This document shows, one piece after another, positions 1-9,150 of a stretch of 64,000 bases of DNA; position 1 is the stretch's first letter, and each line of letters starts with the position of its first letter. A model generated the notes under the pieces. That model did not search any database. It saw only the letters and a program-made list of their open reading frames with translations, and was not told the DNA's origin. This DNA comes from Scalesia atractyloides (Eukaryota > Streptophyta > Magnoliopsida > Asterales > Asteraceae), in the NCBI GenBank assembly GCA_947069175.1, contig CAMTDV010000018.1, forward strand, positions 45,458,869-45,522,868. The letters run 5' to 3'. The position numbers and the translations under genes are program-made.

Positions 1-9
1 AATAAAATA

Positions 10-90
10 CATCTGCCGGGTTTCGAACCCGGGTCTGTACCGAGTCACCTAGTGACTTAACTCTCACACACAAACCACTGCGCCGCTTGT
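10..90 (-). other. tRNA-like module, minus strand, in 5' LTR of F
   Basis: Read on the minus strand this has an A-box-like GGCGCAGTGGTTTG near 74-87 and a perfect T-arm-like hairpin, stem CCGGG / CCCGG around the loop TTCGAAA (about 16-32), which contains the B-box GGTTCGAAACC. Box spacing is about 50 nt, like a tRNA with a long variable arm. No acceptor stem is evident, so it is a tRNA-related or SINE-head-like segment, not a working tRNA. The same block is at 6694-6774. Confidence 0.7.
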
Positions 91-787
91 TATGTTTGAT
101 GAATAATAGAATCAGTTAATTGATATAGTGACTTTACGAATTCAAAATCGGCGCCCAAACGGTTCAGTCGTCGGAATCCCGGAATATTCGTGAGTCTTAA
201 CTACGATTTACGTTATAACGTAAACCTTTAATCACATATCGGTTATAACCGATGTTTGAAGTCCGCGACACTTTTCAAAACCGCCGGAAAATTTAAATAA
301 CGAACACAGTCCAAAATCAGACCAAATACATTTCGATTATTCCCTATAAATTCAAACACAATCGTCTGCAAACCTTTTCGCTAAAAATCACATCTTTTCA
401 CGGCGTAATTCCACTCGCCGGAATTTCCCTGTTCGTCGCCGGAAAACCGGTTTCCCCATTGCCGAGCTTTTCTGGACCTCTGAAGCTTATACCGGTGATA
501 CCCTTACCTTTTCCAAACTTTTCGGAGACTAGCTGCTACAAGGAACACGTCGCCGGAGGTGAATTCTGTCGCCGGAGTTCTGCCGGAAAACAGAGAGTCT
601 TGTCGGTATATTTCTCCGCCCAGTTTCTTTTCCTTTTCACTTTTATCTTATCTTAATCGACGGTAAAACACTAATAAAACTGATAAAAATCTCGAACCAG
701 TCAGACTTCATCTCTGGTTATTTTTCAGTGAAGAAGACGATGTCTTCCATATCATATAAGTATATTATAAATCATGATATTAATCGG

Positions 788-900
788 GTTAGACACACAG
801 TCCAGCGGTGGACTGTGTGCACATAAGACGTTAATTATACAAAGGTCTCGAGTTCGAATCCCGTCTCACACACGCTGCCTTAATAAAATCCATTTTTTTT
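788..900 (+). other. tRNA-like module 1 with oligo-T stop, in 5' LTR of F
   Basis: A D-arm-like hairpin (795-818, nine-base arms around AGCGGT) is followed about 40 nt later by the B-box-like GAGTTCGAATCC (850-861). A run of eight T lies at 893-900, the usual signal for RNA polymerase III termination. Together these look like a short Pol III unit of about 110 nt. The T stem is imperfect and no acceptor stem pairs, so aminoacylation is not expected. Confidence 0.6.
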
Positions 901-963
901 GTTTACTGAACCGGATCGCCACAGATATATGTTAAATATATTGTTAACCGGTAAAATAACCAA

Positions 964-1060
964 GTTAGACACACAGTCCAGCGGTGGACTGTGTGTTTGT
1001 TTATATCACAGGTCACGAGTTCGAGTCCGGTCTTCAACACCGACTCGGACAATTATCTTT
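964..1060 (+). other. tRNA-like module 2, in 5' LTR of F
   Basis: It repeats the same ACACAGTCC...GGACTGTGT hairpin as module 1, about 170-176 bp further on. The B-box-like GAGTTCGAGTCC is at 1017-1028. A T-rich stretch (TCTTTTCTTTT) follows near 1056. It is a diverged tandem copy, not an exact duplicate. Confidence 0.55.
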
Positions 1061-1131
1061 TCTTTTAAATAAGGCAGAAAAGGAAATATCTATTTTGTAT
1101 TTAAGTATAATAAAAACCGAATATTATAACA

Positions 1132-1210
1132 TGTTGAACACACAGTCCAGCGGTGGACTGTGTGTTAGATTAATCCACAGGTCCCGGGTTCGAGACCTGT
1201 GGTGTGCATG
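1132..1210 (+). other. tRNA-like module 3, in 5' LTR of F
   Basis: This is the third copy of the hairpin module, starting GTTGAACACAC instead of GTTAGACACAC. The B-box-like GGTTCGAGACC is at 1188-1198. The intervals between module starts (about 176, 169 and 168 bp) suggest an old tandem amplification of one unit. Confidence 0.55.
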
Positions 1211-1300
1211 ACCGTTTCATTTAAACTGTTTTTAAAATAAATGATTTTCTGTTAATTCTAATTAATGTATATATGAAATTAAAATCGGATATATAACGGG

Positions 1301-1376
1301 TTAGACACGTAGCTCAGTTGGTAGAGCTGCGTGCACGCGTACGGGAGGTCTCGGGTTCGAGCCTCACCGAGCGCAC
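1301..1376 (+). other. tRNA-like module 4 (best A box), in 5' LTR of F
   Basis: TAGCTCAGTTGG at 1310-1321 is an exact match to the common eukaryotic A box and continues as GTAGAGC, giving a proper D-arm. The B-box GGTTCGAGCC is at 1354-1363. The 5' part (TTAGACAC) shows kinship with modules 1-3. The presumed acceptor strands do not pair. Confidence 0.65.
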
Positions 1377-1890
1377 AACAATATTCCGCAAACCGGTCAA
1401 CGACCAGTCAAAGTCAACTGGTCAAGGTCAACTGTAGCAGAAAAAAAAAAAAATTTATTTTTATTATTTTTATTTAATTATTTTAATTAAAAAACAATTA
1501 TAAATACTTAAAAATAACATTTTTAAGATTAGAAAATAGCTTCAAACTCACAAAAATACACCCAACAATACTACTAAAATAGTTTAATAAAATCCGTTTA
1601 CTCACCAAACCATAATGCGATTTATCTAGGTTAAATCTCACTCGTGGTTAAAACCACTTCGCGTGCATTCATCACATCAACCGAACGCACCCACTGTGAG
1701 TGAATCTTACAATTCCCCCTTTTAAATTACACGTTTTGGGGTGTGTCATGTGTTATAAATTAATTAATTTATTTATTTAAACTTGTGCCATACCACATCA
1801 TGACTTAATCTTAGATTGATTTATTGTTGTGATTTATTTATATTCCGTTTGTCAAATTACATGAAACTCATACATTAAGCCCATCAGTTC

Positions 1891-2048
1891 CTCGTGGGAA
1901 ACGAGTAGAACATCGCGTGCTTCAATTCAAATTCATTATTGTTCATGTGTGTTTTCATTGAGTTTATATTGTTTGTAGTTGTGTTATTCATATTATCATG
2001 TTTATGCAATTCATTCATCAGGCCCCTCAGTTCCTCGTGAGAGACGAG
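1891..2048 (+). other. Twin CTCGT/ACGAG hairpins in 5' LTR of F
   Basis: Two short stem-loops, 1891-1905 and 2034-2048, share the stem CTCGT / ACGAG but have different five-base loops (GGGAA and GAGAG). Both sit in a longer similar context (CAGTTCCTCGTG upstream, CATCGCGTGC downstream). Both recur in the 3' LTR (about 8573-8731). Function is unknown. Confidence 0.6.
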
Positions 2049-2471
2049 TTGAGCATCGCGTGCCTTTAATTGTTTCCATTATCATTCATGAGTGTTTCAT
2101 TTAACATCTTATGATTGTTGATCAAGTTACATCTAATTTTACTCATGTTTGGTTGTGCACATATTTCATAATCAATTTAAATAAATTGCTCAAATGTTTT
2201 CCATAGGATTCACTCGCCAACATTATGTTGATCCAAAAACCTTTTTACACATGATACAGGTGAACAGGTTGAAGCAAGGATAGCATAGGATATGCCTTAG
2301 AAGAGAACAAAGGAGTTAGATTGTTAGTTAGATCATGTTGTAGCAATCATTGTAAACTTTCATTTAATTTGTATTAATGAATATGAAACATTTAATAAAT
2401 GTCATGAGCTTTGATGATAACCCAATCATGCCCCGATCACCTTATCCGCTGCGGGTCGGGGTGTGACAGAT

Positions 2472-2487
2472 TGGTATCAGAGCCATG
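2472..2487 (+). other. Primer binding site of F (initiator Met tRNA)
   Basis: TGGTATCAGAGCCATG lies four bases inside the LTR end and matches the complement of the 3' end of plant initiator methionine tRNA, the usual primer of plant gypsy and copia elements. Confidence 0.93.
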
Positions 2488-3267
2488 ACTATAGGGATAT
2501 AGGATAGGTTATTAGACCCTTAGCGCCTATACTATAGTCTGCCTAAAATTTTAAATTGATTAAGTGGTTACATACAAACTTGTGATATTTATTTGTTTCA
2601 TATTTGTTTACATTTCAGTCAAACATACATGCTCATATACATATTCATTATACATATATACATATTCATTATACATATATCGATGTTCATGTGTTCAATT
2701 TATTTTCATACTCTCGTTATCCAAAGATTTTATGCAATTTTCAAATCTCATCAAAGTAAGTTCTGCGACGGGCATGTAGTAACTGGAAGGGTACGAGTAC
2801 CGGTAGTCGGAACGTCCTGTCTAGGCTGGCATTCGTATAAATCCGATATAACGGACCAGTTTGCCTACCTGGGGACCAACGATGAGAGTACGAAGGACCT
2901 ATTAGGCCAAAGCATGCCACACCAAACGTCGTTCGAACTAACCCTACTTTGAGGTGTCACCGTGTCTACACCTGGACACATTCCGAACATCACACGTTGT
3001 ATACATATTTCTCGATTTTCACCGGGTTTTTGTGTACGCAACTAGGCAGAAACCGTGCGAACCATATGAAAAACCGGTAATTCATGGGGGCCCACATGAT
3101 TACACAAGGTAAAGTATGGCGGCACGACGGGCCTAACAGCGAGCAAAGCCCAAGACATCCTATGGATGTAGTATTTTTGTATAATTATTTTATGAATGTT
3201 CATTCTTGAATGCGACCCACGATCTCAAAAGCATCCAACTCATACTCTTGTCATGTATTCATTGTAG
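2488..3267 (+). other. 5' leader of F, possible intron 2756-3267
   Basis: This 780-base untranslated leader contains short upstream reading frames (for example 2593-2952) with no recognisable product. A donor-like GTAAGTT begins at 2756, and the gag ATG is directly preceded by the acceptor-like TTCATTGTAG ending at 3267. Removing that stretch would delete the upstream ATGs. This is a sequence-based guess only. Confidence 0.4.
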
Positions 3268-4692
3268 ATGTCTTCTAACCTCGCCCGTAGGAAGATGAGA
3301 GCAGGAAAAGCCCGCGAACGCATGGCTACCTTAATCGCTCAACAAATGGCTGCTGTAATACCCAATATTGTAATCCAAGTTCAACAAGCACTTACCAATA
3401 ATCCTGTCAACCAAGCAAACCAAAACATTTTCAACTCTTCCCCAAACACCACTAAATGCACCTACAAGCATTTCAAATCATGCGACCCTCCGAAATATAA
3501 AGGAACTGAAGGTGTCACCGCACTCCTCCATTGGTTTGAAGAAATGGAGAATACTTTTCTAAATTGCGATTGCCCTGATGATCGCAAAGTGCGTTATGCT
3601 ACCGGTCGACTATATGGGATAGCACTTACTTGGTGGAATACAGAGAAGGCCAAACGAGGTGTTGAAGATGCTATGTCCTTAACTTGGAACGAATTGAAGG
3701 AAATCATGACCAGACGATTTTGCCCAAGGAGCGAAATCAAGAAGCTAGAAGATGAATTTTACTCATTGAGGCAAGTGGAAGGAGACCACACCACCTACAA
3801 CAAAAGGTTCCTCGAATTACATCAAATGGTTCCCAACATGTTTACTCCCCTCTACCGTTTGATCGAGCACTACATTCGTGGTCTTCCGTCAAAGATTCAA
3901 GACCCCGTGATAAGTACCAAGCCTGCAACTTTGGAAGCAGCAATGGAGCTAGCAATAGAGCTCACCGAGAACCGAATCCGAAACAAAGACTTCGAGGAAG
4001 AGAAGAAGAAGGATAAAGGATCAACTGAAACCTCCGAATCCCCTTCTCAAACCGAATCCCCTTCTCAAACCGAATCCCCTTCTCAACCCGAATCCCCTTC
4101 TCAACCCAAACCTAAGAGAAGAAGAGTCGGGGGACTTTTCGCTGCTACTCAACGAAATCAACCAGTTTTTCACGCTATACCCATCCGAGCTGTCCCAATC
4201 ACCCAAGTGGCACCCAACTCAGCTTACCCAAATAAGAAACCATATCTTGGACCTCACCCTCAATGCAACCACTGTTTTTATCATCATTCCCTTACTTTAC
4301 CTTGCCGGCTATGTACAACTTGTGGACGTTATGGTCATTTGAGCAATGTTTGTCGCACCTTTCAAGACCAAACCTTTTCCCCTACTCAAAACATGGCCCA
4401 AACTTATCACCAACCTCAATACCCCATGTTCCCATATGCTCGAGCTTGCTTCAATTGTGGCGACCCTACCCACCTTAGAAACACATGCCCTCAATTGGTT
4501 AACATTATCAACACTCAAGCCCAATCAAACCCAGTTAACCAAGTAAACCAAGAAAACCCAACCACTATGCCGCCAGCAAGAGGAAGAGTCTTCAATATCA
4601 ACGCCAACCCTGTCGAAGATAATGACGGCCCAAACGAAGATACTCAGCTAGTCCTGTTCGCCGAAGATCCAGATTCAACTCCTATTGTTTAG
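3268..4692 (+). CDS. Gag protein of element F (Ty3/gypsy type)
   Basis: An uninterrupted 474-residue frame. Residues of about 65-200 form a retrotransposon gag (capsid) domain, with the WF-E-E motif of the family, an ALTWWN segment and a QxxPNMFTP-like segment. A run of PSQTE/PSQPE repeats (18-bp DNA repeats, about 4040-4110) follows, then a basic KPKRRR stretch that may be a nuclear signal. Two CCHC zinc knuckles lie at residues 349-362 and 394-407 and should bind the RNA genome. The protein would form the virus-like particle in the cytoplasm. No protease motif or pol follows: the frame ends with a normal stop. An open gag in an element without pol suggests it is useful in cis or was lost only recently. 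The start is the first ATG after the leader. Confidence 0.9.
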   Translation: MSSNLARRKMRAGKARERMATLIAQQMAAVIPNIVIQVQQALTNNPVNQANQNIFNSSPNTTKCTYKHFKSCDPPKYKGTEGVTALLHWFEEMENTFLNCDCPDDRKVRYATGRLYGIALTWWNTEKAKRGVEDAMSLTWNELKEIMTRRFCPRSEIKKLEDEFYSLRQVEGDHTTYNKRFLELHQMVPNMFTPLYRLIEHYIRGLPSKIQDPVISTKPATLEAAMELAIELTENRIRNKDFEEEKKKDKGSTETSESPSQTESPSQTESPSQPESPSQPKPKRRRVGGLFAATQRNQPVFHAIPIRAVPITQVAPNSAYPNKKPYLGPHPQCNHCFYHHSLTLPCRLCTTCGRYGHLSNVCRTFQDQTFSPTQNMAQTYHQPQYPMFPYARACFNCGDPTHLRNTCPQLVNIINTQAQSNPVNQVNQENPTTMPPARGRVFNINANPVEDNDGPNEDTQLVLFAEDPDSTPIV

Positions 4693-4849
4693 TCTTTCTT
4701 TATCACATGTGTAGACTGTTAGAGAAATTATTGGATATTATATATTATATTGTTTTCGGTATATGCTTTTGCCGAGGCCGTGGCTCCCCATCCATCGAGG
4801 TTGAGTTGGATCCCCATTTTATTATGTGGTTGATCTTGGCGTGCCCGCA

Positions 4850-5540
4850 CGATCGGCTCCGTTTGTTGAGCCTTGATCGGTTACGTAATATTACATTTCA
4901 ATACATGCAATATGCTCGGCTCCGTTTGATTGAGCCTTGAGTACACAGATTTATTTACATTTCCAGTTCATGCAATATGCTCGGCTCCGTTTGATTGAGC
5001 CTTGAGTACACAGATTTATTTACATTTCCAGTTCATGCAATATGCTCGGCTCCGTTTGATTGAGCCTTGAGTACACAGATTTATTTACATTTCCAGTTCA
5101 TGCAATACGCTCGGCTCCGTTTGATTGAGCCTTGAGCGCACATACAATTTCATTATCAGTATCTTGTGGTTGTGGTGTTTGTAGTAGAGTCGCATCGAAC
5201 TAACCATAACTTGCGGATAAAGTCAATGAAAATTTGACAAGGGTATGGTGGATACGCCGATGGTACTTCCTATATATAAGTATTCTTGTCAAATAATCGG
5301 AGGCATTATCAGGCGGTTATGAGAGGTTCCATGCATAGGCTGTTTGTATGGTTAAGTTATTCATATTCAGTACATACGCTCGGCTCCGTTTGATTGAGCC
5401 TTGAGCACACAATTTCAATTTCAGTACATTCAATACGTTCGGCTCCGTTTGATTGAGCCTTGAGCGCACATCCATTTTATTTTCAGTACATGCAATACGA
5501 TCGGCTCCGTTCGATTGAGCCTTGATCGCACAGATATATT
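4850..5540 (+). repeat. 65-bp tandem array with GGCTC/GAGCC hairpins
   Basis: The core CTCGGCTCCGTTTGATTGAG recurs with an exact 65-bp step at about 4915, 4980, 5045 and 5110. More diverged copies lie at about 4850, 5379, 5440 and 5498. Each core folds as GGCTC - nine-base loop - GAGCC. A stem-loop B copy (5233-5293) interrupts the array. Confidence 0.85.
5233..5293 (+). other. Conserved stem-loop B, copy 1
   Basis: The arms TTTGACAAGGGTA (5233-5245) and TATTCTTGTCAAA (5281-5293) pair along 13 positions, two of them as G-U. The 35-base loop contains GGTGGATACGCC, which can itself fold as a four-pair hairpin, followed by TGGTACTTCC and TATATATAAG. It matches the other three copies almost base for base in the loop. 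Confidence 0.65.
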
Positions 5541-5620
5541 TCATTTCAGTATTTTATGTTTGTTGTATTGATTGTAGAGTTATAGGACTAATCATAATTC
5601 ACTGATAAAACCAATGAAAA

Positions 5621-5681
5621 TTTGACAAGAATATGGTGGATACGCCGCTGGTACTTCCTATATATAAGTATTTTTGTCAAA
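5621..5681 (+). other. Conserved stem-loop B, copy 2
   Basis: The arms TTTGACAAGAATA (5621-5633) and TATTTTTGTCAAA (5669-5681) pair over 13 positions with one G-U pair. The loop is the conserved 35 bases. About 130 bases of surrounding sequence (AATGAAAAT before; GGATCAGAGGC, GGTTATGAGAAGTTC after) are also shared with copies 1 and 3. Confidence 0.65.
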
Positions 5682-5778
5682 GGATCAGAGGCCTTATCGG
5701 ACGGTTATGAGAAGTTCTATGTAGGATTTATTAGTTTCTTGGTAACCAATCATAACTTGTGGATAAAACTAATGAAAA

Positions 5779-5839
5779 TTTGGCAAGAATATGGTGGATA
5801 CGCCGCTGGTACTTCCTATATATAAGTATTCTTGCCAAA
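5779..5839 (+). other. Conserved stem-loop B, copy 3 (compensatory pair)
   Basis: The arms TTTGGCAAGAATA (5779-5791) and TATTCTTGCCAAA (5827-5839) are perfectly complementary over 13 bases. Compared with copy 2, the A-T pair at arm position 5 has become G-C, changed on both sides. The loop is identical to that of copy 2. Confidence 0.68.
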
Positions 5840-6042
5840 GGATCAGAGGCATTATCAGACGGTTATGAGAAGTTCCATGTAGGATTTATTATTGCCTTGG
5901 TTGGAATTTGTGATACATTTATATCATCATGTTATTTAAAGAGATTGGATTGTGTTCCATTTCTACATAAATTAACCTCTCCATCATAACAAACGAGAGA
6001 GGAATTTCCATCATTCAAACATATATGTTATCAGAATGTGGA

Positions 6043-6193
6043 TTCAAATATTTGCTGTTGTGTTTATTCATGTTCAAATATTCGCTGATGTGTCTATTCA
6101 TGTTCGAATCTTTGCTGTTGTGTTTATTCATGTTCAAATATTTGCTGATGTGTTCATTCATGTTTGGATATCAGCTGTTGTGTTTTTATTTAT
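6043..6193 (+). repeat. 30-bp tandem repeat, five units
   Basis: Five units of about 30 bp, each of the form TTCAAATATTTGCTGTTGTG followed by TTTATTCATG, alternate between GCTGTTGTG and GCTGATGTG. Because 30 is a multiple of three, the array stays open as a repetitive reading frame, but there is no sign of a real protein. Confidence 0.8.
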
Positions 6194-6495
6194 GCTCCAT
6201 GTAGATTGTAGTGTTAGAAGTTTTGCCTTAGGATATAACCATATTTTTCCCAAACGTATCTAAACTCTTATGCATGATATCATTTTTAGAGAATCATTCC
6301 TGTTTATCAATATTCATACAGTAGGCAACAAAAAGCGATTCCTGAATAGGGTACTTAACCTTTACAAGGAACGTTACCGCCTCGAACAAAAACTTAAACC
6401 CTCATTTTTCGCTAAGCATACAACTGTCAAACAAAACATCATCATTCTTATAGTCAAAATATATCATTATTTAAATTTCGGGACGAAATTTCTAA

Positions 6496-6509
6496 AAAGC
6501 AGGGGATAC
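6496..6509 (+). other. Polypurine tract of F
   Basis: AAAGCAGGGGATAC directly precedes the TGTAACATCC start of the 3' LTR, where plus-strand DNA synthesis would be primed. Confidence 0.7.
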
Positions 6510-9150
6510 TGTAACATCCGTCAAAAACGGATTTACCAAACCCGCTCCGTTTAGCAACCGAACAGTCAGTCAAAATTTTCGTTGCGAATTAAATGCCCAA
6601 AATATTTTTAAACGATCCGTAATCAATTATTATACGGGAATATATATTTAGTTTTTGAAAAACCGTCAAAAATCGCAAAATAAAAATAAAATACATCTGC
6701 CGGGTTTCGAACCCGGGTCTGTACCGAGTCACCTAGTGACTTAACTCTCACACACAAACCACTGCGCCGCTTGTTATGTTTGATGAATAATAGAATCAGT
6801 TAATTGATATAGTGACTTTACGAATTCAAAATCGGCGCCCAAACGGTTCAGTCGTCGGAATCCCGGAATATTCGTGAGTCTTAACTACGATTTACGTTAT
6901 AACGTAAACCTTTAATCACATATCGGTTATAACCGATGTTTGAAGTCCGCGACACTTTTCAAAACCGCCGGAAAATTTAAATAACGAACACAGTCCAAAA
7001 TCAGACCAAATACATTTCGATTATTCCCTATAAATTCAAACACAATCGTCTGCAAACCTTTTCGCTAAAAATCACATCTTTTCACGGCGTAATTCCACTC
7101 GCCGGAATTTCCCTGTTCGTCGCCGGAAAACCGGTTTCCCCATTGCCGAGCTTTTCTGGACCTCTGAAGCTTATACCGGTGATACCCTTACCTTTTCCAA
7201 ACTTTTCGGAGACTAGCTGCTACAAGGAACACGTCGCCGGAGGTGAATTCTGTCGCCAGAGTTCTGCCGGAAAACAGAGAGTCTTGTCGGTATATTTCTC
7301 CGCCCAGTTTCTTTTCCTTTTCACTTTTATCTTATCTTAATCGACGGTAAAACACTAATAAAACTGATAAAAATCTCGAACCAGTCAGACTTCATCTCTG
7401 GTTATTTTTCAGTGAAGAAGACGATGTCTTCCATATCATATAAGTATATTATAAATCATGATATTAATCGGGTTAGACACACAGTCCAGCGGTGGACTGT
7501 GTGCACATAAGACGTTAATTATACAAAGGTCTCGAGTTCGAATCCCGTCTCACACACGCTGCCTTAATAAAATCCATTTTTTTTGTTTACTGAACCGGAT
7601 CGCCACAGATATATGTTAAATATATTGTTAACCGGTAAAATAACCAAGTTAGACACACAGTCCAGCGGTGGACTGTGTGTTTGTTTATATCACAGGTCAC
7701 GAGTTCGAGTCCGGTCTTCAACACCGACTCGGACAATTATCTTTTCTTTTAAATAAGGCAGAAAAGGAAATATCTATTTTGTATTTAAGTATAATAAAAA
7801 CCGAATATTATAACATGTTGAACACACAGTCCAGCGGTGGACTGTGTGTTAGATTAATCCACAGGTCCCGGGTTCGAGACCTGTGGTGTGCATGACCGTT
7901 TCATTTAAACTGTTTTTAAAATAAATGATTTTCTGTTAATTCTAATTAATGTATATATGAAATTAAAATCGGATATATAACGGGTTAGACACGTAGCTCA
8001 GTTGGTAGAGCTGCGTGCACGCGTACGGGAGGTCTCGGGTTCGAGCCTCACCGAGCGCACAACAATATTCCGCAAACCGGTCAACGACCAGTCAAAGTCA
8101 ACTGGTCAAGGTCAACTGTAGCAGAAAAAAAAAAAAATATTTTTATTATTTTTATTTAATTATTTTAATTAAAAAACAATTATAAATACTTAAAAATAAC
8201 ATTTTTAAGATTAGAAAATAGCTTCAAACTCACAAAATACACCCAACAATACTACTAAAATAGTTTAATAAAATCCGTTTACTCACCAAACCATAATGCG
8301 ATTTATCTAGGTTAAATCTCACTCGTGGTTAAAACCACTTCGCGTGCATTCATCATCATCAACCGAACGCACCCACTGTGAGTGAATCTTACAATTCCCC
8401 CTTTTAAATTACACGTTTTGGGGTGTGTCATGTGTTATAAATTAATTAATTTATTTATTTAAACTTGTGCCATACCACATCATGACTTAATCTTAGATTG
8501 ATTTATTGTTGTGATTTATTTATATTCCGTTTGTCAAATTACATGAAACTCATACATTAAGCCCATCAGTTCCTCGTGGGAAACGAGTAGAACATCGCGT
8601 GCTTCAATTCAAATTCATTATTGTTCATGTGTGTTTTCATTGAGTTTATATTGTTTGTAGTTGTGTTATTCATATTATCATGTTTATGCAATTCATTCAT
8701 CAGGCCCCTCAGTTCCTCGTGAGAGACGAGTTGAGCATCGCGTGCCTTTAATTGTTTCCATTATCATTCATGAGTGTTTCATTTAACATCTTATGATTGT
8801 TGATCAAGTTACATCTAATTTTACTCATGTTTGGTTGTGCACATATTTCATAATCAATTTAAATAAATTGCTCAAATGTTTTCCATAGGATTCACTCGCC
8901 AACATTATGTTGATCCAAAAACCTTTTTACACATGATACAGGTGAACAGGTTGAAGCAAGGATAGCATAGGATATGCCTTAGAAGAGAACAAAGGAGTTA
9001 GATTGTTAGTTAGATCATGTTGTAGCAATCATTGTAAACTTTCATTTAATTTGTATTAATGAATATGAAACATTTAATAAATGTCATGAGCTTTGATGAT
9101 AACCCAATCATGCCCCGATCACCTTATCCGCTGCGGGTCGGGGTGTGACA
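6510..9150 (+). repeat. 3' LTR of element F
   Basis: A 2641-bp repeat, TGTAACATCC...GTGTGACA. It carries the same tRNA-like modules as the 5' copy: minus-strand module at 6694-6774, plus-strand modules at about 7472-7584, 7648-7744, 7816-7894 and 7985-8060. It ends inside the copia E gag; the next five bases, AACAA (9151-9155), should be the right target duplication. Confidence 0.93.

Larger units (their letters stand above)
1..2468 (+). repeat. 5' LTR of element F, partial
   Basis: Position 1 corresponds to 6685 in the 3' LTR. The repeat ends in GGGGTGTGACA directly before the primer binding site. By eye I saw only one substitution against the 3' copy (G at 574, A at 7258) and three small indels (near 1453, 1550 and 1668), so the insertion is recent. 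The LTR is unusually rich in small structured pieces: tRNA-like modules in its first 1400 bases and two short hairpins near 1891 and 2034. Short open frames inside it (for example 459-656) are duplicated with the LTR and show no sign of being genes. Confidence 0.93.
4693..6495 (+). other. Non-coding interior of F where pol would be
   Basis: These 1.8 kb hold no protease, RT, RNase H or integrase motif in any frame. They consist mostly of three repeat types (entries at 4850, 5233 and 6043). The last 50 bases (GGGACGAAATTTC and following) match the usual sequence ahead of the polypurine tract in gypsy elements. Confidence 0.8.
1..9150 (+). mobile_element. Element F: gag-only gypsy-type LTR retrotransposon (left end cut off)
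   Basis: Two near-identical direct repeats (1-2468 and 6510-9150) flank a 4-kb interior with a primer binding site, one gag ORF, tandem repeats and a polypurine tract. There is no protease, RT, RNase H or integrase, so it is non-autonomous and depends on enzymes of another gypsy element. About 175 bp of the 5' LTR lie left of the window. Its right end interrupts the gag of copia E. The N-terminus of its gag resembles that of gypsy C (both have a segment like AT-I-AQQ followed by a hydrophobic stretch), and the two share a structured RNA-like motif, so C or a relative is the likely helper; that link is inference. Confidence 0.9.

Noticed and set aside
459..656. 65-codon open frame in the LTR of F, repeated at 7143-7340
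   Set aside because: It is present twice only because the LTR is duplicated. It has no domain, and the single difference between the copies changes the protein.
1301..1376. A functional tRNA gene
   Set aside because: A and B boxes are good, but no acceptor stem pairs and the anticodon arm is unclear, so only a tRNA-like call is supported.
4850..5540. CRISPR array
   Set aside because: Regular repeats, but the whole 65-bp unit including the would-be spacer is conserved, and this is plant DNA.
5621..5681. Hammerhead or other known ribozyme in stem-loop B
   Set aside because: The hammerhead core (CTGATGA and GAAA) is absent, and I could not match it to another class by eye.
5621..5681. TATA box of an internal promoter (CTATATATAAG)
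   Set aside because: Possible by sequence, but conservation of paired arms around it is better explained by structure; no start signal is visible.
6036..6263. Small repetitive protein
   Set aside because: The frame is open only because the repeat unit is 30 bp; no start context or domain.
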